A stretch of 64,000 nt of DNA from Zobellella iuensis. Its GTDB lineage: Bacteria > Pseudomonadota > Gammaproteobacteria > Enterobacterales > Aeromonadaceae. Position numbers and translations under genes: made by a program. Shown here in pieces: positions 19,746-28,497 of the stretch. Under the pieces are notes generated by a model, which saw nothing but the letters and a program-made list of their open reading frames with translations, did no database searches and was not told the origin of the DNA. Location: contig NZ_JAERTZ010000014.1 in assembly GCF_016746085.1 (NCBI RefSeq), positions 56,497 to 120,496 of the forward strand, written 5' to 3'. Within the stretch, counting starts at the first letter, position 1, and the number at the start of each line of letters is the position of its first letter.

Positions 19746-21023
19746 TTAGGATTTTTCCTCTATGGTCGACAGCCCGGCCGCCTCTTCCAGGCGGTCCGGG
19801 TTGCCTTCCATCCTGGCCACTATGGTGTTGACCGCGGTGTCGCCCACCACGTTGGAAGCGGTACAGAACATGTCGTTGATGCGGTCCACCGCCATGATGA
19901 TGGCCATGGCCTCGATCGGCAGCCCCATCTGGTGCAGCAGCACCCCGGCCATCACCACGGCACCGCCGGGCACACCGCCCACGCCCACGGACATCAGCAG
20001 TACGGTCACGCCCACGGTCAGCAGATCGCCGGCGGGGATGGGGGTGCCGGAAATATTGGCGGCGAAGATGGCCGCCAGGGTGATGTAGATGGCGGAGCCG
20101 GACATGTTGATGGTGGCGCCGAGCGGCACCCCAAAACCGGCGATGGCCCGGGATACCCCCAGCTTCTCGGTCAGGGTGCGCATGGTCACCGGTATGGTGG
20201 CGTTGGAGCTGGCGGTGGACAGGGAGAACAGCAGTTGCTCCCGGGTGGCCTTGCGGAACGCGCCGGGCCGGATACCGGTGCTCAGCCATACCGCCAGCGG
20301 ATAGGCCACCAGTATCCAGAAACCGAGCACCAGCACCACCAGGGCCACGTAGCCGGCCACCGACATCAGGGTGTCCGCCTCCAGGGTGGCGCCCAGGCTT
20401 ATCATCAGCGCGAACACGCCGTAGGGAGCCAGGACCATCACCAGGCCCACCAGCTTCATCATCACCTCGTTGGCCATGCGGAAGGCGCGGGCCGCAGGCG
20501 CCGCCGTGGCCCCCAGTCCCTGGATGGCCAGGCCGGTAAGAATGGCCATAAAGATGATCTGCAGCATGTCGCCGGAGGCGAAGGCCTGCACCGGGTTGCT
20601 GGGCACTATGCCCACCAGCATGGCGCCGATATTGGGCGTTTCGGTGGTGGCCAGCTCGACGGCGTCGGAGGCACCATGGGGCAGGCTGGCGCCCAGGCCG
20701 GGCTGGAAGATCACCCCGACCAGGATGGCGGCGGCGATGGACAGGACGGTGTTGACGATATAAAGCCCGAAGGTCTTGCTGCCCAGGCGGCCGAAACTGT
20801 TGATGTCGCGCAGCTCGCAGATGCCGGTGACGATGGAGATATAGACCAGGGGCACCACCATCAGCTTGATCAGCGACACGAACATGCCGCCCACCCCCTC
20901 GGCCAGGCCGACCACCCCGTCATTCAGGAAGGCGACGCCGGTAAAGAGATACTGAATCATGCTGCCGATGAGCAGACCGGCGAACAGGCCGGTGAAGATG
21001 CGGGCAGAGAGAGAACCTTTCAT
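19746..21023 (-). CDS. dicarboxylate/amino acid:cation symporter (DAACS family)
   Basis: 425 aa SLC1/GltP-type symporter. Family hallmarks are the serine-rich hairpin STASSNATIPVTM, GATINMSGSAIY in TM7 and the TM8 motif DRINDMFCTASNVVGD, with eight TM helices and two re-entrant loops. It imports C4-dicarboxylates, glutamate/aspartate or a related amino acid with Na+ or H+; the substrate cannot be fixed from sequence. The TM8 Asp-Arg (AVDRIND) could suit amino acid or dicarboxylate substrates. It lies downstream of the 21.4-29.5 kb catabolic operon but 357 bp away, with its own likely operator. Confidence 0.88.
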   Translation of the reverse strand: MKGSLSARIFTGLFAGLLIGSMIQYLFTGVAFLNDGVVGLAEGVGGMFVSLIKLMVVPLVYISIVTGICELRDINSFGRLGSKTFGLYIVNTVLSIAAAILVGVIFQPGLGASLPHGASDAVELATTETPNIGAMLVGIVPSNPVQAFASGDMLQIIFMAILTGLAIQGLGATAAPAARAFRMANEVMMKLVGLVMVLAPYGVFALMISLGATLEADTLMSVAGYVALVVLVLGFWILVAYPLAVWLSTGIRPGAFRKATREQLLFSLSTASSNATIPVTMRTLTEKLGVSRAIAGFGVPLGATINMSGSAIYITLAAIFAANISGTPIPAGDLLTVGVTVLLMSVGVGGVPGGAVVMAGVLLHQMGLPIEAMAIIMAVDRINDMFCTASNVVGDTAVNTIVARMEGNPDRLEEAAGLSTIEEKS

Positions 21024-21045
21024 ATGTATTCCTCAGCAAGACCTG

Positions 21046-21060
21046 AACAGATTATCTGTT
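21046..21060. promoter_or_regulatory. candidate operator before DAACS symporter gene
   Basis: AACAGAT-T-ATCTGTT is a perfect 7-1-7 inverted repeat starting 23 bp upstream of the symporter start codon, between the likely promoter and the ribosome binding site. Such a symmetric site suggests a dimeric repressor; the regulator is unknown. Confidence 0.5.
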
Positions 21061-21324
21061 ATTAGTTATTTTTATAGATAAGTTGACCAGCCAGTTGGCA
21101 AGTCGGCGGGATTTTACATTTAAAAAACAGCTCGGCAACCCTGGCGTCCGGGCGGGCGGCGGTTGCGTGACCGCACTCACAGCATTTGATCATTTACAAA
21201 AAAGTTTAATACCCGGATGGAACCCATCAAAATGCCGGCGATCGGCCGGCGCAGCAGTGCACTTTATCCTCCCTAACGCCCCGGTGCCGCCTGCCGGCAC
21301 CACATCAGGCGACATCGGAGGCTG

Positions 21325-21353
21325 AAAGAGGCAGCAGGGATTGCCTCTTTTCT
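21325..21353. terminator. hairpin after the amidohydrolase gene
   Basis: AAAGAGGCA and TGCCTCTTT form a perfect 9-bp stem with an 8-nt loop, about 30 bp beyond the end of the minus-strand catabolic operon. The T-tract in the minus direction is short, so termination strength is uncertain. Confidence 0.55.
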
Positions 21354-21380
21354 CGGTTGCAGCAGACAATCACCATCTGA

Positions 21381-22709
21381 TTAGACTTTAAACTGGCCGG
21401 GGTCCCAGGAAGCCAGCATCTGCCGGGCCAGGTGAAAATAGAAGCTGCTGCCCCAGGCCAGCAGGGGATCGGGAATGTCGAAACGGCTGTTGTGGTGCCC
21501 GCCCACCACCGGGCAGCCGAATAGCAGGTGGCAGGCCTGGCCACCGCCCTCGTTCACCGCCCGGGTCATAAAGGTGGCGTCCTCGCTGGCCGGCACCTGG
21601 TAGCTGTCCTGAATATCCCCGGCCCCGAGGCCGAAGGCCAGCGCCTGTTCCTTGATCCAGGCCGCCAGCGCCGGGTGGTTGGGATGGCTCTCGAAGCGGG
21701 TGAGCGGGGTTATCTCTACCGTCACCTCCTGCATCGCCGCCGCCCCCTCGATCACCTGCCGGGCCCGCTGTGCCATGTAGTCGCGGATGCCGTTGTCGGC
21801 GCCGCGCACCTCGAAGCGCAGCCGCGCCTCGTCGCAGATGATGTTGTTGGGGTTGTCCGCGTGCATGGCACCCACGTTGACTCGCGAGGCGCCCCCGCCG
21901 TGGCGGGCGATGCCGTACAGGGCGGTCACCGCCTGGCAGGCGGCCAGCAGGGCGTTGCGGCCGTAGTGGGGGTTGTTGCCCGCGTGGGCGGGCCGGCCGC
22001 GGAACACCACCTCGAACACGCTGCCGGCAATCCAGGTGGCGTCGCACACCAGCACCGGCCGGTCGACGATGCCCACATGCACCGAATAGAGCCGGTCCGC
22101 CCCCTGCAGCTGGGGCAGGCGGGCAAAGTGCACCCCGCCCCCGGCCACTTCCTCCGCCGGCTGGAACAGCAGGGTGAAGCGCCCCTTCAGCGCCGCCTTG
22201 TGCTCGGCCAGCAGCCGGGCCAGGCCCAGGCCGACCGCCATGTGGCCGTCGTGGCCACAGGCGTGCATCCGGCCGTCCACCACGGAGGCGAAGCCGGCCC
22301 CGCAGGGCGAGTGGTCGCAGCCACCGCTCTCCTGTACCGGCAGGGCGTCGATATCGAAGCGGAAGGCCTGGTGGGGCCCACCGCCGCAGTCGAGTTCGGC
22401 CACCAGGCCGGTGAAGCCGCCCGCCATCTCCGCCAGGTAGGGATCCCCCTCCCCCAGTTCGGCCCGGGCGGCGGCGAAGGCGGCGTCCAGCTGTTCCCGG
22501 GGCGGCAGGTTGTGGGGCCTGAGTTCCCCCCACAGCGGCCGTCCCCAGCGGACGCTGAAGCCCATCTGCGCCAGCTCCCGGCACAGCACCGCCGTGGTAC
22601 GGAACTCGCACCAGGACAGCTCCGGATGGCGATGGAAGTCGTGCCGCCGGGCGCGCACATAGTCGAGCACCGCCAGGCCATGCTCGTCCAGCCGATCGTA
22701 ATAGGCCAT
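21381..22709 (-). CDS. M20 family amidohydrolase, AbgA-like
   Basis: 442 aa zinc amidohydrolase closely patterned on E. coli AbgA (p-aminobenzoyl-glutamate hydrolase subunit A): HDFHRHPELSWCEFRT, a long insertion ending GGFTGLVAELD, the metal ligands in MHACGHDGHMAVGLGL, FQPAEEV, SVHVG and GGHHNSRFD. The family removes acyl groups from N-acyl amino acids. Last gene of the minus-strand operon, 2 bp after the aldehyde dehydrogenase. No abgB partner is present. In this context I infer a deacetylase acting on an N-acetylated diamino acid; aromatic-amide hydrolysis remains the alternative. Confidence 0.86.
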   Translation of the reverse strand: MAYYDRLDEHGLAVLDYVRARRHDFHRHPELSWCEFRTTAVLCRELAQMGFSVRWGRPLWGELRPHNLPPREQLDAAFAAARAELGEGDPYLAEMAGGFTGLVAELDCGGGPHQAFRFDIDALPVQESGGCDHSPCGAGFASVVDGRMHACGHDGHMAVGLGLARLLAEHKAALKGRFTLLFQPAEEVAGGGVHFARLPQLQGADRLYSVHVGIVDRPVLVCDATWIAGSVFEVVFRGRPAHAGNNPHYGRNALLAACQAVTALYGIARHGGGASRVNVGAMHADNPNNIICDEARLRFEVRGADNGIRDYMAQRARQVIEGAAAMQEVTVEITPLTRFESHPNHPALAAWIKEQALAFGLGAGDIQDSYQVPASEDATFMTRAVNEGGGQACHLLFGCPVVGGHHNSRFDIPDPLLAWGSSFYFHLARQMLASWDPGQFKV

Positions 22710-22711
22710 GT

Positions 22712-24145
22712 TCAGTCCTCCAGGGCGGCGCCGTTGATGTTGAGCGAGTTCTTGCTGCTGAAGGCGCGCAGCCCTTCCGGCGACAGCGCCAGGGAGCCGT
22801 TGCCGGAGTGGCGGTGGCCGATCCAGCCCAGGCGGGCGTCGACGAAGTTGCAGCGGTTCACGTAGAGGGTGCCGAAATCGAGCGCCTCGATAAAGGCATT
22901 GGCCCTGGCGCGCGAACGGGTGAAGATGGAAGCGGTCAACCCGTAGCGGGTGTCGGCGACCAGGCCGAAGGCCTCTTCGTCGCTGCGTACCTTCATCACC
23001 GGCAGCACGGGCCCGAAGGTTTCCTCCTTCATGATGCGCATGCCGTGATCCACCCCGGCCACCAGGGTCGGCTGAATGAAGTCGCAGCCCGCCAGGGTCT
23101 CCCGCGATCCGCCGGTCACCAGGGTCGCGCCCCTGGCGGTGGCATCCGCCACCAGCTCCAGCAGGCCGTCGATGGCCGCCCTGCCGCCGAACAGGGGCCC
23201 CAGGGTGGTCTCTGGCCGCAGCGGGTCGCCGTTGACCTCAGCGACCATGATGGCCCTGGCGCCTTCCACCACGGCGTCGTACAGGGACTCGTGCACGTAG
23301 AGCCGTTTGACCGCACAGCAGGACTGGCCGGCATTGTGCAGCCGGCCGATCTTCACCGCCCACAGCAGGGCCTGCTCCAGATCGGCGTCCTCGGCAATGT
23401 AGCAGGCGTCGTTGCTGCCGAGCTCCAGCGCGGCCTCGATAAAGGGGGAATCCAGCTGATCGTTGAGCGCCCGCCGGGCGATGCTCTGCTGGATCACCCG
23501 CCCGCCCTGCACCGAGCCGGTGAACACCACCTGGTCGATGTCGCCCCGCTCGATGATCTCGGCGGACACCTCATAGTCGACGGTGATGTTGAACAGCAGA
23601 TCCGCCTGATCGCCCAGGGTGTGGAAGGCCCGTTCGAACAGGCGCCCCACCGAGGGGGTGGTGGTGTGCTTGAGCAGCACGGCGCTGCCGCTCAGCAGGG
23701 CGCAGACCACGCCGTTGATGGCGGTGAACAGCGGGTAGTTCCAGGGGCTGATGATATAGACGATGCCCTTGCCCCGGTAGCGGATGCGGCCCTGGAAGTC
23801 GGCATCGTGATAGGCCGAGAGATCCAGATCCGCCAGCGCCCCGTCCTCGGCAAAGCGGCACATGTATTCCGCCCGCTCGATCATGTAGCGCAGCTCTTCG
23901 GCCGCCGCCGTCTTCGGCTTGCCCATCTCCCGGGCGATGGCGGTGCTGATCTCGTCCTCTGCCGCCCGGAATACCTCCAGGGCGGCGCGCAGCCGGCGTG
24001 CCCGCTCCGGCGCCGGTACCCGCGACCAGCGCCGGTAGGCGGCCCGGGCCAGGGCCAGTTTTTCCGCCACCGCGCCGAAGCTGGCCGAGGCCTGTTCGAA
24101 GACGGTTTCGCCGGTGAAGGGGTTGTTCAGTCGTACCATCGCCAT
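22712..24145 (-). CDS. NAD(P)-dependent aldehyde dehydrogenase of the TRAP/M24 operon
   Basis: 477 aa from the ATG at 24145, which has a GGAGAG site 8 bp upstream; the frame is open 35 codons further but lacks homology. Domains: Rossmann cofactor part (SPWNYPLFTAINGVV, VFTGSVQGG), catalytic Glu in ELGSNDACY (the usual ELGGK/N is altered to ELGSN) and nucleophile Cys in NAGQSCCAVKRLY with a second adjacent Cys. Resembles the succinate-semialdehyde dehydrogenase group. Substrate not known; oxidation of a small amino-aldehyde released by the neighbouring aldolase is a reasoned guess. Confidence 0.88.
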   Translation of the reverse strand: MAMVRLNNPFTGETVFEQASASFGAVAEKLALARAAYRRWSRVPAPERARRLRAALEVFRAAEDEISTAIAREMGKPKTAAAEELRYMIERAEYMCRFAEDGALADLDLSAYHDADFQGRIRYRGKGIVYIISPWNYPLFTAINGVVCALLSGSAVLLKHTTTPSVGRLFERAFHTLGDQADLLFNITVDYEVSAEIIERGDIDQVVFTGSVQGGRVIQQSIARRALNDQLDSPFIEAALELGSNDACYIAEDADLEQALLWAVKIGRLHNAGQSCCAVKRLYVHESLYDAVVEGARAIMVAEVNGDPLRPETTLGPLFGGRAAIDGLLELVADATARGATLVTGGSRETLAGCDFIQPTLVAGVDHGMRIMKEETFGPVLPVMKVRSDEEAFGLVADTRYGLTASIFTRSRARANAFIEALDFGTLYVNRCNFVDARLGWIGHRHSGNGSLALSPEGLRAFSSKNSLNINGAALED

Positions 24146-24197
24146 CGTTGTCTCTCCTTGGTTTTTCTGGGTTCCCGCTCGGGCCGATGCCTGCGGT

Positions 24198-25250
24198 TTA
24201 CTGTTCCTGTGCGGCCAGTTGTCCCATCCGCGCCACAAAGGCGTCGACATGGGCGCGCTCGATATCGAACGACATCACCAGCCGTGCCTCGGACCGGCCG
24301 GGACTGCTGTCGGCCCGCCAGACGTGGAAGTAGGCTTGCTGCTGCAGCGGCGCCAGCCAGTCGTTGGGCAGTTCCACGAACAGCATGTTGGTCTCTACCG
24401 GCGCCACCAGCCGGGCCTGGGGCACGGCCTTGAGCCGCTCGGCCAGGTAGGCCGCCATGGCGTTGGCCTGGGCGGCGTTGTGCAGCCAGAGATCGTCCTC
24501 GAAATAGGCCAGGAACTGGGCGGCGAGGAAACGCATCTTGGAGGCCAGGTGCATGCCGTGCTTGCGGATCACCGGGTACTGGGCCTGCAGGGCCGGGTTG
24601 AGCACCACCACCGCCTCGCCCATCATCAGGCCGTTCTTGGTGCCGCCGAAGGACACCACGTCCACCCCCAGCTCGGTAAAGAGCCGTTTGCAGTCGCCCC
24701 CCAACGCCGCCACCGCATTGTGGATGCGGGCACCGTCGATATGCACGTAGAAGCCGTGGGCCCGGGCGAAGTCGCAGAAGGCCCCGAGCTCGTCCGGGCG
24801 GTAGACGGAGCCGCGCTCGGTGCACTGGGCGAGGGAAATCACCCTGGGCTGGCTGCGGTGCTGGAAGCCGATGTCACCCAGGCGCGGGCGCATGTCGTCG
24901 ATGCGGATTTTGCCGTTGTGCGCCGGCAGGGTGATCAGCTTGGCGCCGAGGAACTGTTCGGGGGCGCCGGCCTCGTCGATCCACAGGTGGGACTCGGCGG
25001 AGCAGAACACGGCTTCGAAAGAGCGCACCAGCCCCTTGAGGGCGATGACGTTGGCGCCGGTGCCGTTGTACACCAGGAAGCTTTCGGCCTGATCGCCGAA
25101 CAACTGCTTGAAGGCCCGGTTGGCGCGGGCGGTCAGTTCGTCGGCGCCGTAGCCCAGGGCATGGCCCCGGTTGGCGTCGGCCAGCGCCGCCATGATGGCG
25201 GGGTGCACCCCGGAGGCGTTGTCGCTGGCAAACATGGGAGCTTGGGTCAT
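24198..25250 (-). CDS. threonine aldolase-family PLP enzyme (beta-eliminating lyase fold)
   Basis: 350 aa fold-type I PLP enzyme of the low-specificity threonine aldolase family (PF01212). N-terminal MFASDNASGVHPAIMAAL, the cofactor-stacking and DGAR region (YVHIDGARIHNA) and the Schiff-base lysine in SFGGTKNGLMMGE are all typical of the GGTKNG subgroup seen in pseudomonads. These enzymes cleave beta-hydroxy-alpha-amino acids to glycine plus an aldehyde. The ATG at 25250 gives the family N-terminus; upstream extension is non-homologous. It sits between the M24 hydrolase and the aldehyde dehydrogenase, so its aldehyde product has an obvious oxidase next door. Confidence 0.9.
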   Translation of the reverse strand: MTQAPMFASDNASGVHPAIMAALADANRGHALGYGADELTARANRAFKQLFGDQAESFLVYNGTGANVIALKGLVRSFEAVFCSAESHLWIDEAGAPEQFLGAKLITLPAHNGKIRIDDMRPRLGDIGFQHRSQPRVISLAQCTERGSVYRPDELGAFCDFARAHGFYVHIDGARIHNAVAALGGDCKRLFTELGVDVVSFGGTKNGLMMGEAVVVLNPALQAQYPVIRKHGMHLASKMRFLAAQFLAYFEDDLWLHNAAQANAMAAYLAERLKAVPQARLVAPVETNMLFVELPNDWLAPLQQQAYFHVWRADSSPGRSEARLVMSFDIERAHVDAFVARMGQLAAQEQ

Positions 25251-25264
25251 GAATCCTCCAGTGA

Positions 25265-25284
25265 GCGCCGGCCGAGGCCGGCGC
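25265..25284. promoter_or_regulatory. intercistronic hairpin
   Basis: GCGCCGGCC-GA-GGCCGGCGC lies in the 41-bp gap between the M24 hydrolase gene and the aldolase gene. There is no T-tract, so it is more likely an mRNA processing or stability element than a terminator. Confidence 0.5.
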
Positions 25285-25291
25285 CGTGCGG

Positions 25292-26473
25292 TCAGTCGAT
25301 AATAAAGAGCGCCCGCGGGGTGTTGCACAGGCATTCCACCCCGGTCTTGGTGATGCGGATCGACTCGGTGATGGCCACGCCCCAGTCATCGAACCAGACC
25401 CCGGGCATGAAATGCATGGTGACGTTCTCGGTCAGCAGGGTGTTGTCGATGGGCCGGAAGCTGATGGTGCGCTCGCCCCAGTCGGGCGGGTAGCCGATAC
25501 CTATGCTGTAGCCGCAGCGGGAGTCCTTGACGATGCCGTGTTTGGAGATCACCGCATCCCAGGCGGCGTGCACCTCGTGGGCATAGACCCCCTCCTTGGC
25601 AGTTTCGAGCACCGCCTCTATGCCCTCGAGCACGATCTGCACGGTGTCGTAGGCCTTGGGGTTGGGCTTGCCGAGGAAGACGGTACGGCTCTGGGGCGCG
25701 TGGTAGCGGGCCTTGACCCCGGAGATCTCCAGGGTAGAGCAGTCGCCCTGCTGGTAGACCTCGTCCCGCCACATCACATGGGGGCAGGAGGTGCCCACCC
25801 CGGCCGGGATCAGCGGGGCGATGGCGGCGTATTCGCCGGCGTATTCTTCCAGCCCCGCCACCGAGGTGGCATAGACCTCGGCGGCCACGTCCGCCAGCCG
25901 GACCCCGGGCTTGATCTTGTCGATGGCCTTGGTCATGGTCAGTTCGGTCAGGCGGGCGGCCTGGCGCATGTAGCCGATCTCCGCCTCGGACTTGACGCTG
26001 CGCACCCAGTTGACCAGGGCGTCGGCATCCACCAGGGTGGCGTTGGGCAGGTGGTACTGCAGTTGGTTGAGGCTGCGGCCGCTGAAGAAGAAGCTGTCGC
26101 CCTCATAGCCCACCCGGGCGCTGCCCTTGCCGCGTTCGGTAAGCAACTGGGCGACGAACTCCATGCAATGGGCGGCCGGGTTCTGGATGTAGTGATCCGA
26201 ATAGCCGAGGATGAAGTCGTCGGTCAGGTAGCTGGTCAGGCGGGCGCCGTTCACGTCCTGGCCGCGCACCACGCACAGGGGCCTGTCCCAGTCCTGGCTG
26301 ACCAGGGCGTACTGGGGGGTGTAGAACGACCAGGCGTCGTAGCCGGTCAGGTAGTAGAGGTTGGCAGGCTCGCTGACGATCAGCACGTCGATGCCCTGCT
26401 CCAGCATGCTCTGCTGGGTCTTGTGCAGACGGACCTGATATTCTTCGAGGCTGAATGGCTGTTGGTATTTCAC
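25292..26473 (-). CDS. M24-family hydrolase, paralog of ectoine hydrolase DoeA
   Basis: 393 aa from a GTG at 26473 with GGAG nine bases before it. It shares with the DoeA of this window the whole scaffold: SLEEYQ-RL at the start, LTGYD-WSFYTPQ, VDADALVNWVRSVKSEAE, the pita-bread core, YPPDWGERT and MHFMPGVWFDDWG. At the prolidase metal-ligand position it has LEISGVKARYHAPQSRT, without the two metal-binding Asp, as in creatinase-like members. It follows the TRAP genes and precedes the aldolase. Inferred to open a cyclic amidine such as ectoine or, more interestingly, hydroxyectoine; the true substrate is unknown. Confidence 0.86.
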   Translation of the reverse strand: MKYQQPFSLEEYQVRLHKTQQSMLEQGIDVLIVSEPANLYYLTGYDAWSFYTPQYALVSQDWDRPLCVVRGQDVNGARLTSYLTDDFILGYSDHYIQNPAAHCMEFVAQLLTERGKGSARVGYEGDSFFFSGRSLNQLQYHLPNATLVDADALVNWVRSVKSEAEIGYMRQAARLTELTMTKAIDKIKPGVRLADVAAEVYATSVAGLEEYAGEYAAIAPLIPAGVGTSCPHVMWRDEVYQQGDCSTLEISGVKARYHAPQSRTVFLGKPNPKAYDTVQIVLEGIEAVLETAKEGVYAHEVHAAWDAVISKHGIVKDSRCGYSIGIGYPPDWGERTISFRPIDNTLLTENVTMHFMPGVWFDDWGVAITESIRITKTGVECLCNTPRALFIID

Positions 26474-26494
26474 AGACGGACACTCCAGGCACGA

Positions 26495-26538
26495 GGTTGC
26501 GGGTGCAACCGGGTATACCGGCAACCGCGGTTGCCGGT
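26495..26538. promoter_or_regulatory. two palindromes between TRAP permease and M24 genes
   Basis: GGTTGC-GGGT-GCAACC (26495-26510) and a perfect 22-bp palindrome ACCGGCAACCG/CGGTTGCCGGT (26517-26538) occupy the 94-bp gap between transporter and enzyme genes. They could attenuate or process the transcript, giving different levels of transporter and enzyme. Confidence 0.5.
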
Positions 26539-26567
26539 GGTTGGATTAAACAGGATTCGGAAAAGGC

Positions 26568-27860
26568 TTACTTGGCGAAGGCCAGATCGCGCAGGAACAG
26601 GGCGATCTGCGGAAACAGGATCAGCAGGCCCGCCACCAGCACCAGGATCAGCACGAAGGGCAGGGATCCGCGTACCACATCCACGTAGCGCCGGCGGAAC
26701 ACCGCCACCGCGGTGAAGATGTTGCAGCCGAAGGGCGGGGTGACCGCGCCGATGGCCACCTGCAGGGTGATGATGACCCCCACCAGCACCTTGTCCAGTT
26801 CCAGGCGGTTAATCTCGGGCAGGAAGATGGGCACCATGATCAGGATGACCACGATGGAGTCCACGAACATGCAGCCGACGAAGAAGGCGATGGAAATCGC
26901 CAGCAGCAGGCCGAGTTCGTTGGTCTCGTTCAGTCCCAGCCCGGCCATGATCGCCTGGGGGATCTGGGCGAAGGAGATCACCCAGGAGAAGGCGCTGCCC
27001 GCCGCCACCAGGATGAACACCACGGCGGTGATAAGCCCGGTGGATTTGGCGATATCCAGCACATCCCTGATCTTCAGCTCGCGGAAGATCACCACCTCCA
27101 GCAGCAGCGCATAGAGCACGCACACCGAGGCGGCTTCGGTCGGGCTGAAGATGCCGCCGTAGATGCCGAACACCACTATGACGGGGAAGCCCAGGGGCCA
27201 GATGGCATCCCGGGTCGCCTTGAGCCGTTCGGACAGGCTGGCCTTGGGCACGGTCGGCACTTCTTCCTTGATGGCAAAGAACACCGAATAGATGGAGAAC
27301 AGCACCAGGATCAGCAGGCCGGGGACGATGCCGGCGATAAACAGCTCGGAGATCGAGGTCTGGGCGATGCCGCCATAGATGATCATGCCGATGCTCGGCG
27401 GGATCAGCAGGGCAATGCCGCTGGAACTGATGATCAGCGACAGGGAGAAGGAGTCCTTGTAGCCGTTCTGGACCAGCTTGGGGTGCAGCGGCGAGCCCAC
27501 CGCCACCACTGTGGCCTGGGTGGAGCCGGACACGGCGCCGAACATGGTGCAGGCGGTGGCGGTACTCACCGCCAGGCCGCCCTTGTAGTGGCCGATATAG
27601 GCCATCACCATGTCGATAAGCTTGGTGGCCGAGCGTCCCTTGGTCATGATGTCGGCGGCCAGGATGAACATGGGCACGGCGATCAGCGATGCCGGCCGAA
27701 TACCGGCGAACATCTGCTGGATCATGAACTGGGAATTGCCGAAGCCGTTGAACTGTACGTAAAAGCCGATCAGGGTGGCCACCATCATGGGCACCATCAT
27801 GGGGAAGCCGATCAACAGCAGCACCACCATGGCCATCAGCATCAAAGAGGTCATATCCAT
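26568..27860 (-). CDS. teaC: TRAP transporter large permease, ectoine/hydroxyectoine type (TeaC/UehC-like)
   Basis: 430 aa DctM-family membrane protein with about 12 helices. Typical motifs are MFILAADIMTKG, TACTMFGAVSGSTQATVVAVG, SSSGIALLIPPSIGMIIYGG and the C-terminal GAVTPPFGCNIF. It forms the Na+-driven transport core with the small permease encoded 11 bp upstream. Assigned to ectoines through the TeaA-like binding protein in the same operon. Confidence 0.9.
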   Translation of the reverse strand: MDMTSLMLMAMVVLLLIGFPMMVPMMVATLIGFYVQFNGFGNSQFMIQQMFAGIRPASLIAVPMFILAADIMTKGRSATKLIDMVMAYIGHYKGGLAVSTATACTMFGAVSGSTQATVVAVGSPLHPKLVQNGYKDSFSLSLIISSSGIALLIPPSIGMIIYGGIAQTSISELFIAGIVPGLLILVLFSIYSVFFAIKEEVPTVPKASLSERLKATRDAIWPLGFPVIVVFGIYGGIFSPTEAASVCVLYALLLEVVIFRELKIRDVLDIAKSTGLITAVVFILVAAGSAFSWVISFAQIPQAIMAGLGLNETNELGLLLAISIAFFVGCMFVDSIVVILIMVPIFLPEINRLELDKVLVGVIITLQVAIGAVTPPFGCNIFTAVAVFRRRYVDVVRGSLPFVLILVLVAGLLILFPQIALFLRDLAFAK

Positions 27861-27871
27861 TGGTCCAGCCC

Positions 27872-28435
27872 CTAAATTTCCGCCACGTTTTCATACTCTT
27901 CACTGGTCACTTCACTGGCCAGGAAAATCTCTCTGTTGAACAGGTTCTTGATCCCGGCAACAAAATACTCGAAGCCGGTAATAAACAGGCTGATCGGCAC
28001 CCACAGATAAATGGTGTAAACCGGAATTTGCAGGGCGGGCAGTACCTGGCCGCGCGGGGCCACCCACAGGATGTATTTCACCGAGAAGTAGCAGATGGTG
28101 AAAATGCAGGCCGAGGTCACGAAGGTAATGATGACAATCAGGCCTTTCTGAAGCTTCTTGGGCAGGGCATCGAAGATGGCCGTCATCCGGATATGGCTGC
28201 CATGCCGGGCCGCAAAGCTGGTACCCGCGAAGGTCACCAGGATAATCAGAATGCTGTTCACTTCCTCGGCGAAGAACAGGCTCTGGTTGAAAATGACGCG
28301 ACCGATAACGTTCGCAATATTGTTGGTCGCCATCAACAGGACGCTGGCAATAAGAATAGCGCCCTCCACCTTATTCAATATGCCGATAAAGTGATGGTAA
28401 CCCGATTTGATCAGGCCGGGAGACGAGGTAGTCAT
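27872..28435 (-). CDS. teaB: TRAP transporter small permease (TeaB/UehB-like)
   Basis: 187 aa DctQ-family protein with four helices; conserved FFAEEVNSILIILVTFAGTSFAARHGSHIRM is the family core. The start is the ATG at 28435, preceded by AAGGAG; the frame continues upstream without homology. It couples the binding protein and the large permease. Confidence 0.88.
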   Translation of the reverse strand: MTTSSPGLIKSGYHHFIGILNKVEGAILIASVLLMATNNIANVIGRVIFNQSLFFAEEVNSILIILVTFAGTSFAARHGSHIRMTAIFDALPKKLQKGLIVIITFVTSACIFTICYFSVKYILWVAPRGQVLPALQIPVYTIYLWVPISLFITGFEYFVAGIKNLFNREIFLASEVTSEEYENVAEI

Positions 28436-28459
28436 CAGCAGCTCCTTGAGACTTGGCGC

Positions 28460-28492
28460 AGGGGGTGACACGGGTTGCCCCGTGCCACCCCT
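28460..28492 (-). promoter_or_regulatory. GCAA-tetraloop hairpin after the binding-protein gene
   Basis: In the minus-strand transcript, directly after the teaA stop, a stem of about 14 bp (core CACGGG/CCCGTG with one G-U pair) is capped by a GCAA (GNRA) loop. Hairpins at this site in transporter operons typically protect the upstream binding-protein mRNA and raise its level over the permeases. No T-run follows, so it is not a full terminator. Confidence 0.65.
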
Positions 28493-28497
28493 GGTTT

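Larger units (their letters stand above)
21024..21380. other. intergenic region upstream of the DAACS gene
   Basis: No convincing gene. The DAACS-proximal third is AT-rich and carries candidate promoter elements on the minus strand (TTGCCA and CTATAA, 18 bp apart, weak) plus the 7-1-7 inverted repeat at 21046-21060. The far end holds a hairpin that could terminate the upstream amidohydrolase transcript. Confidence 0.5.
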
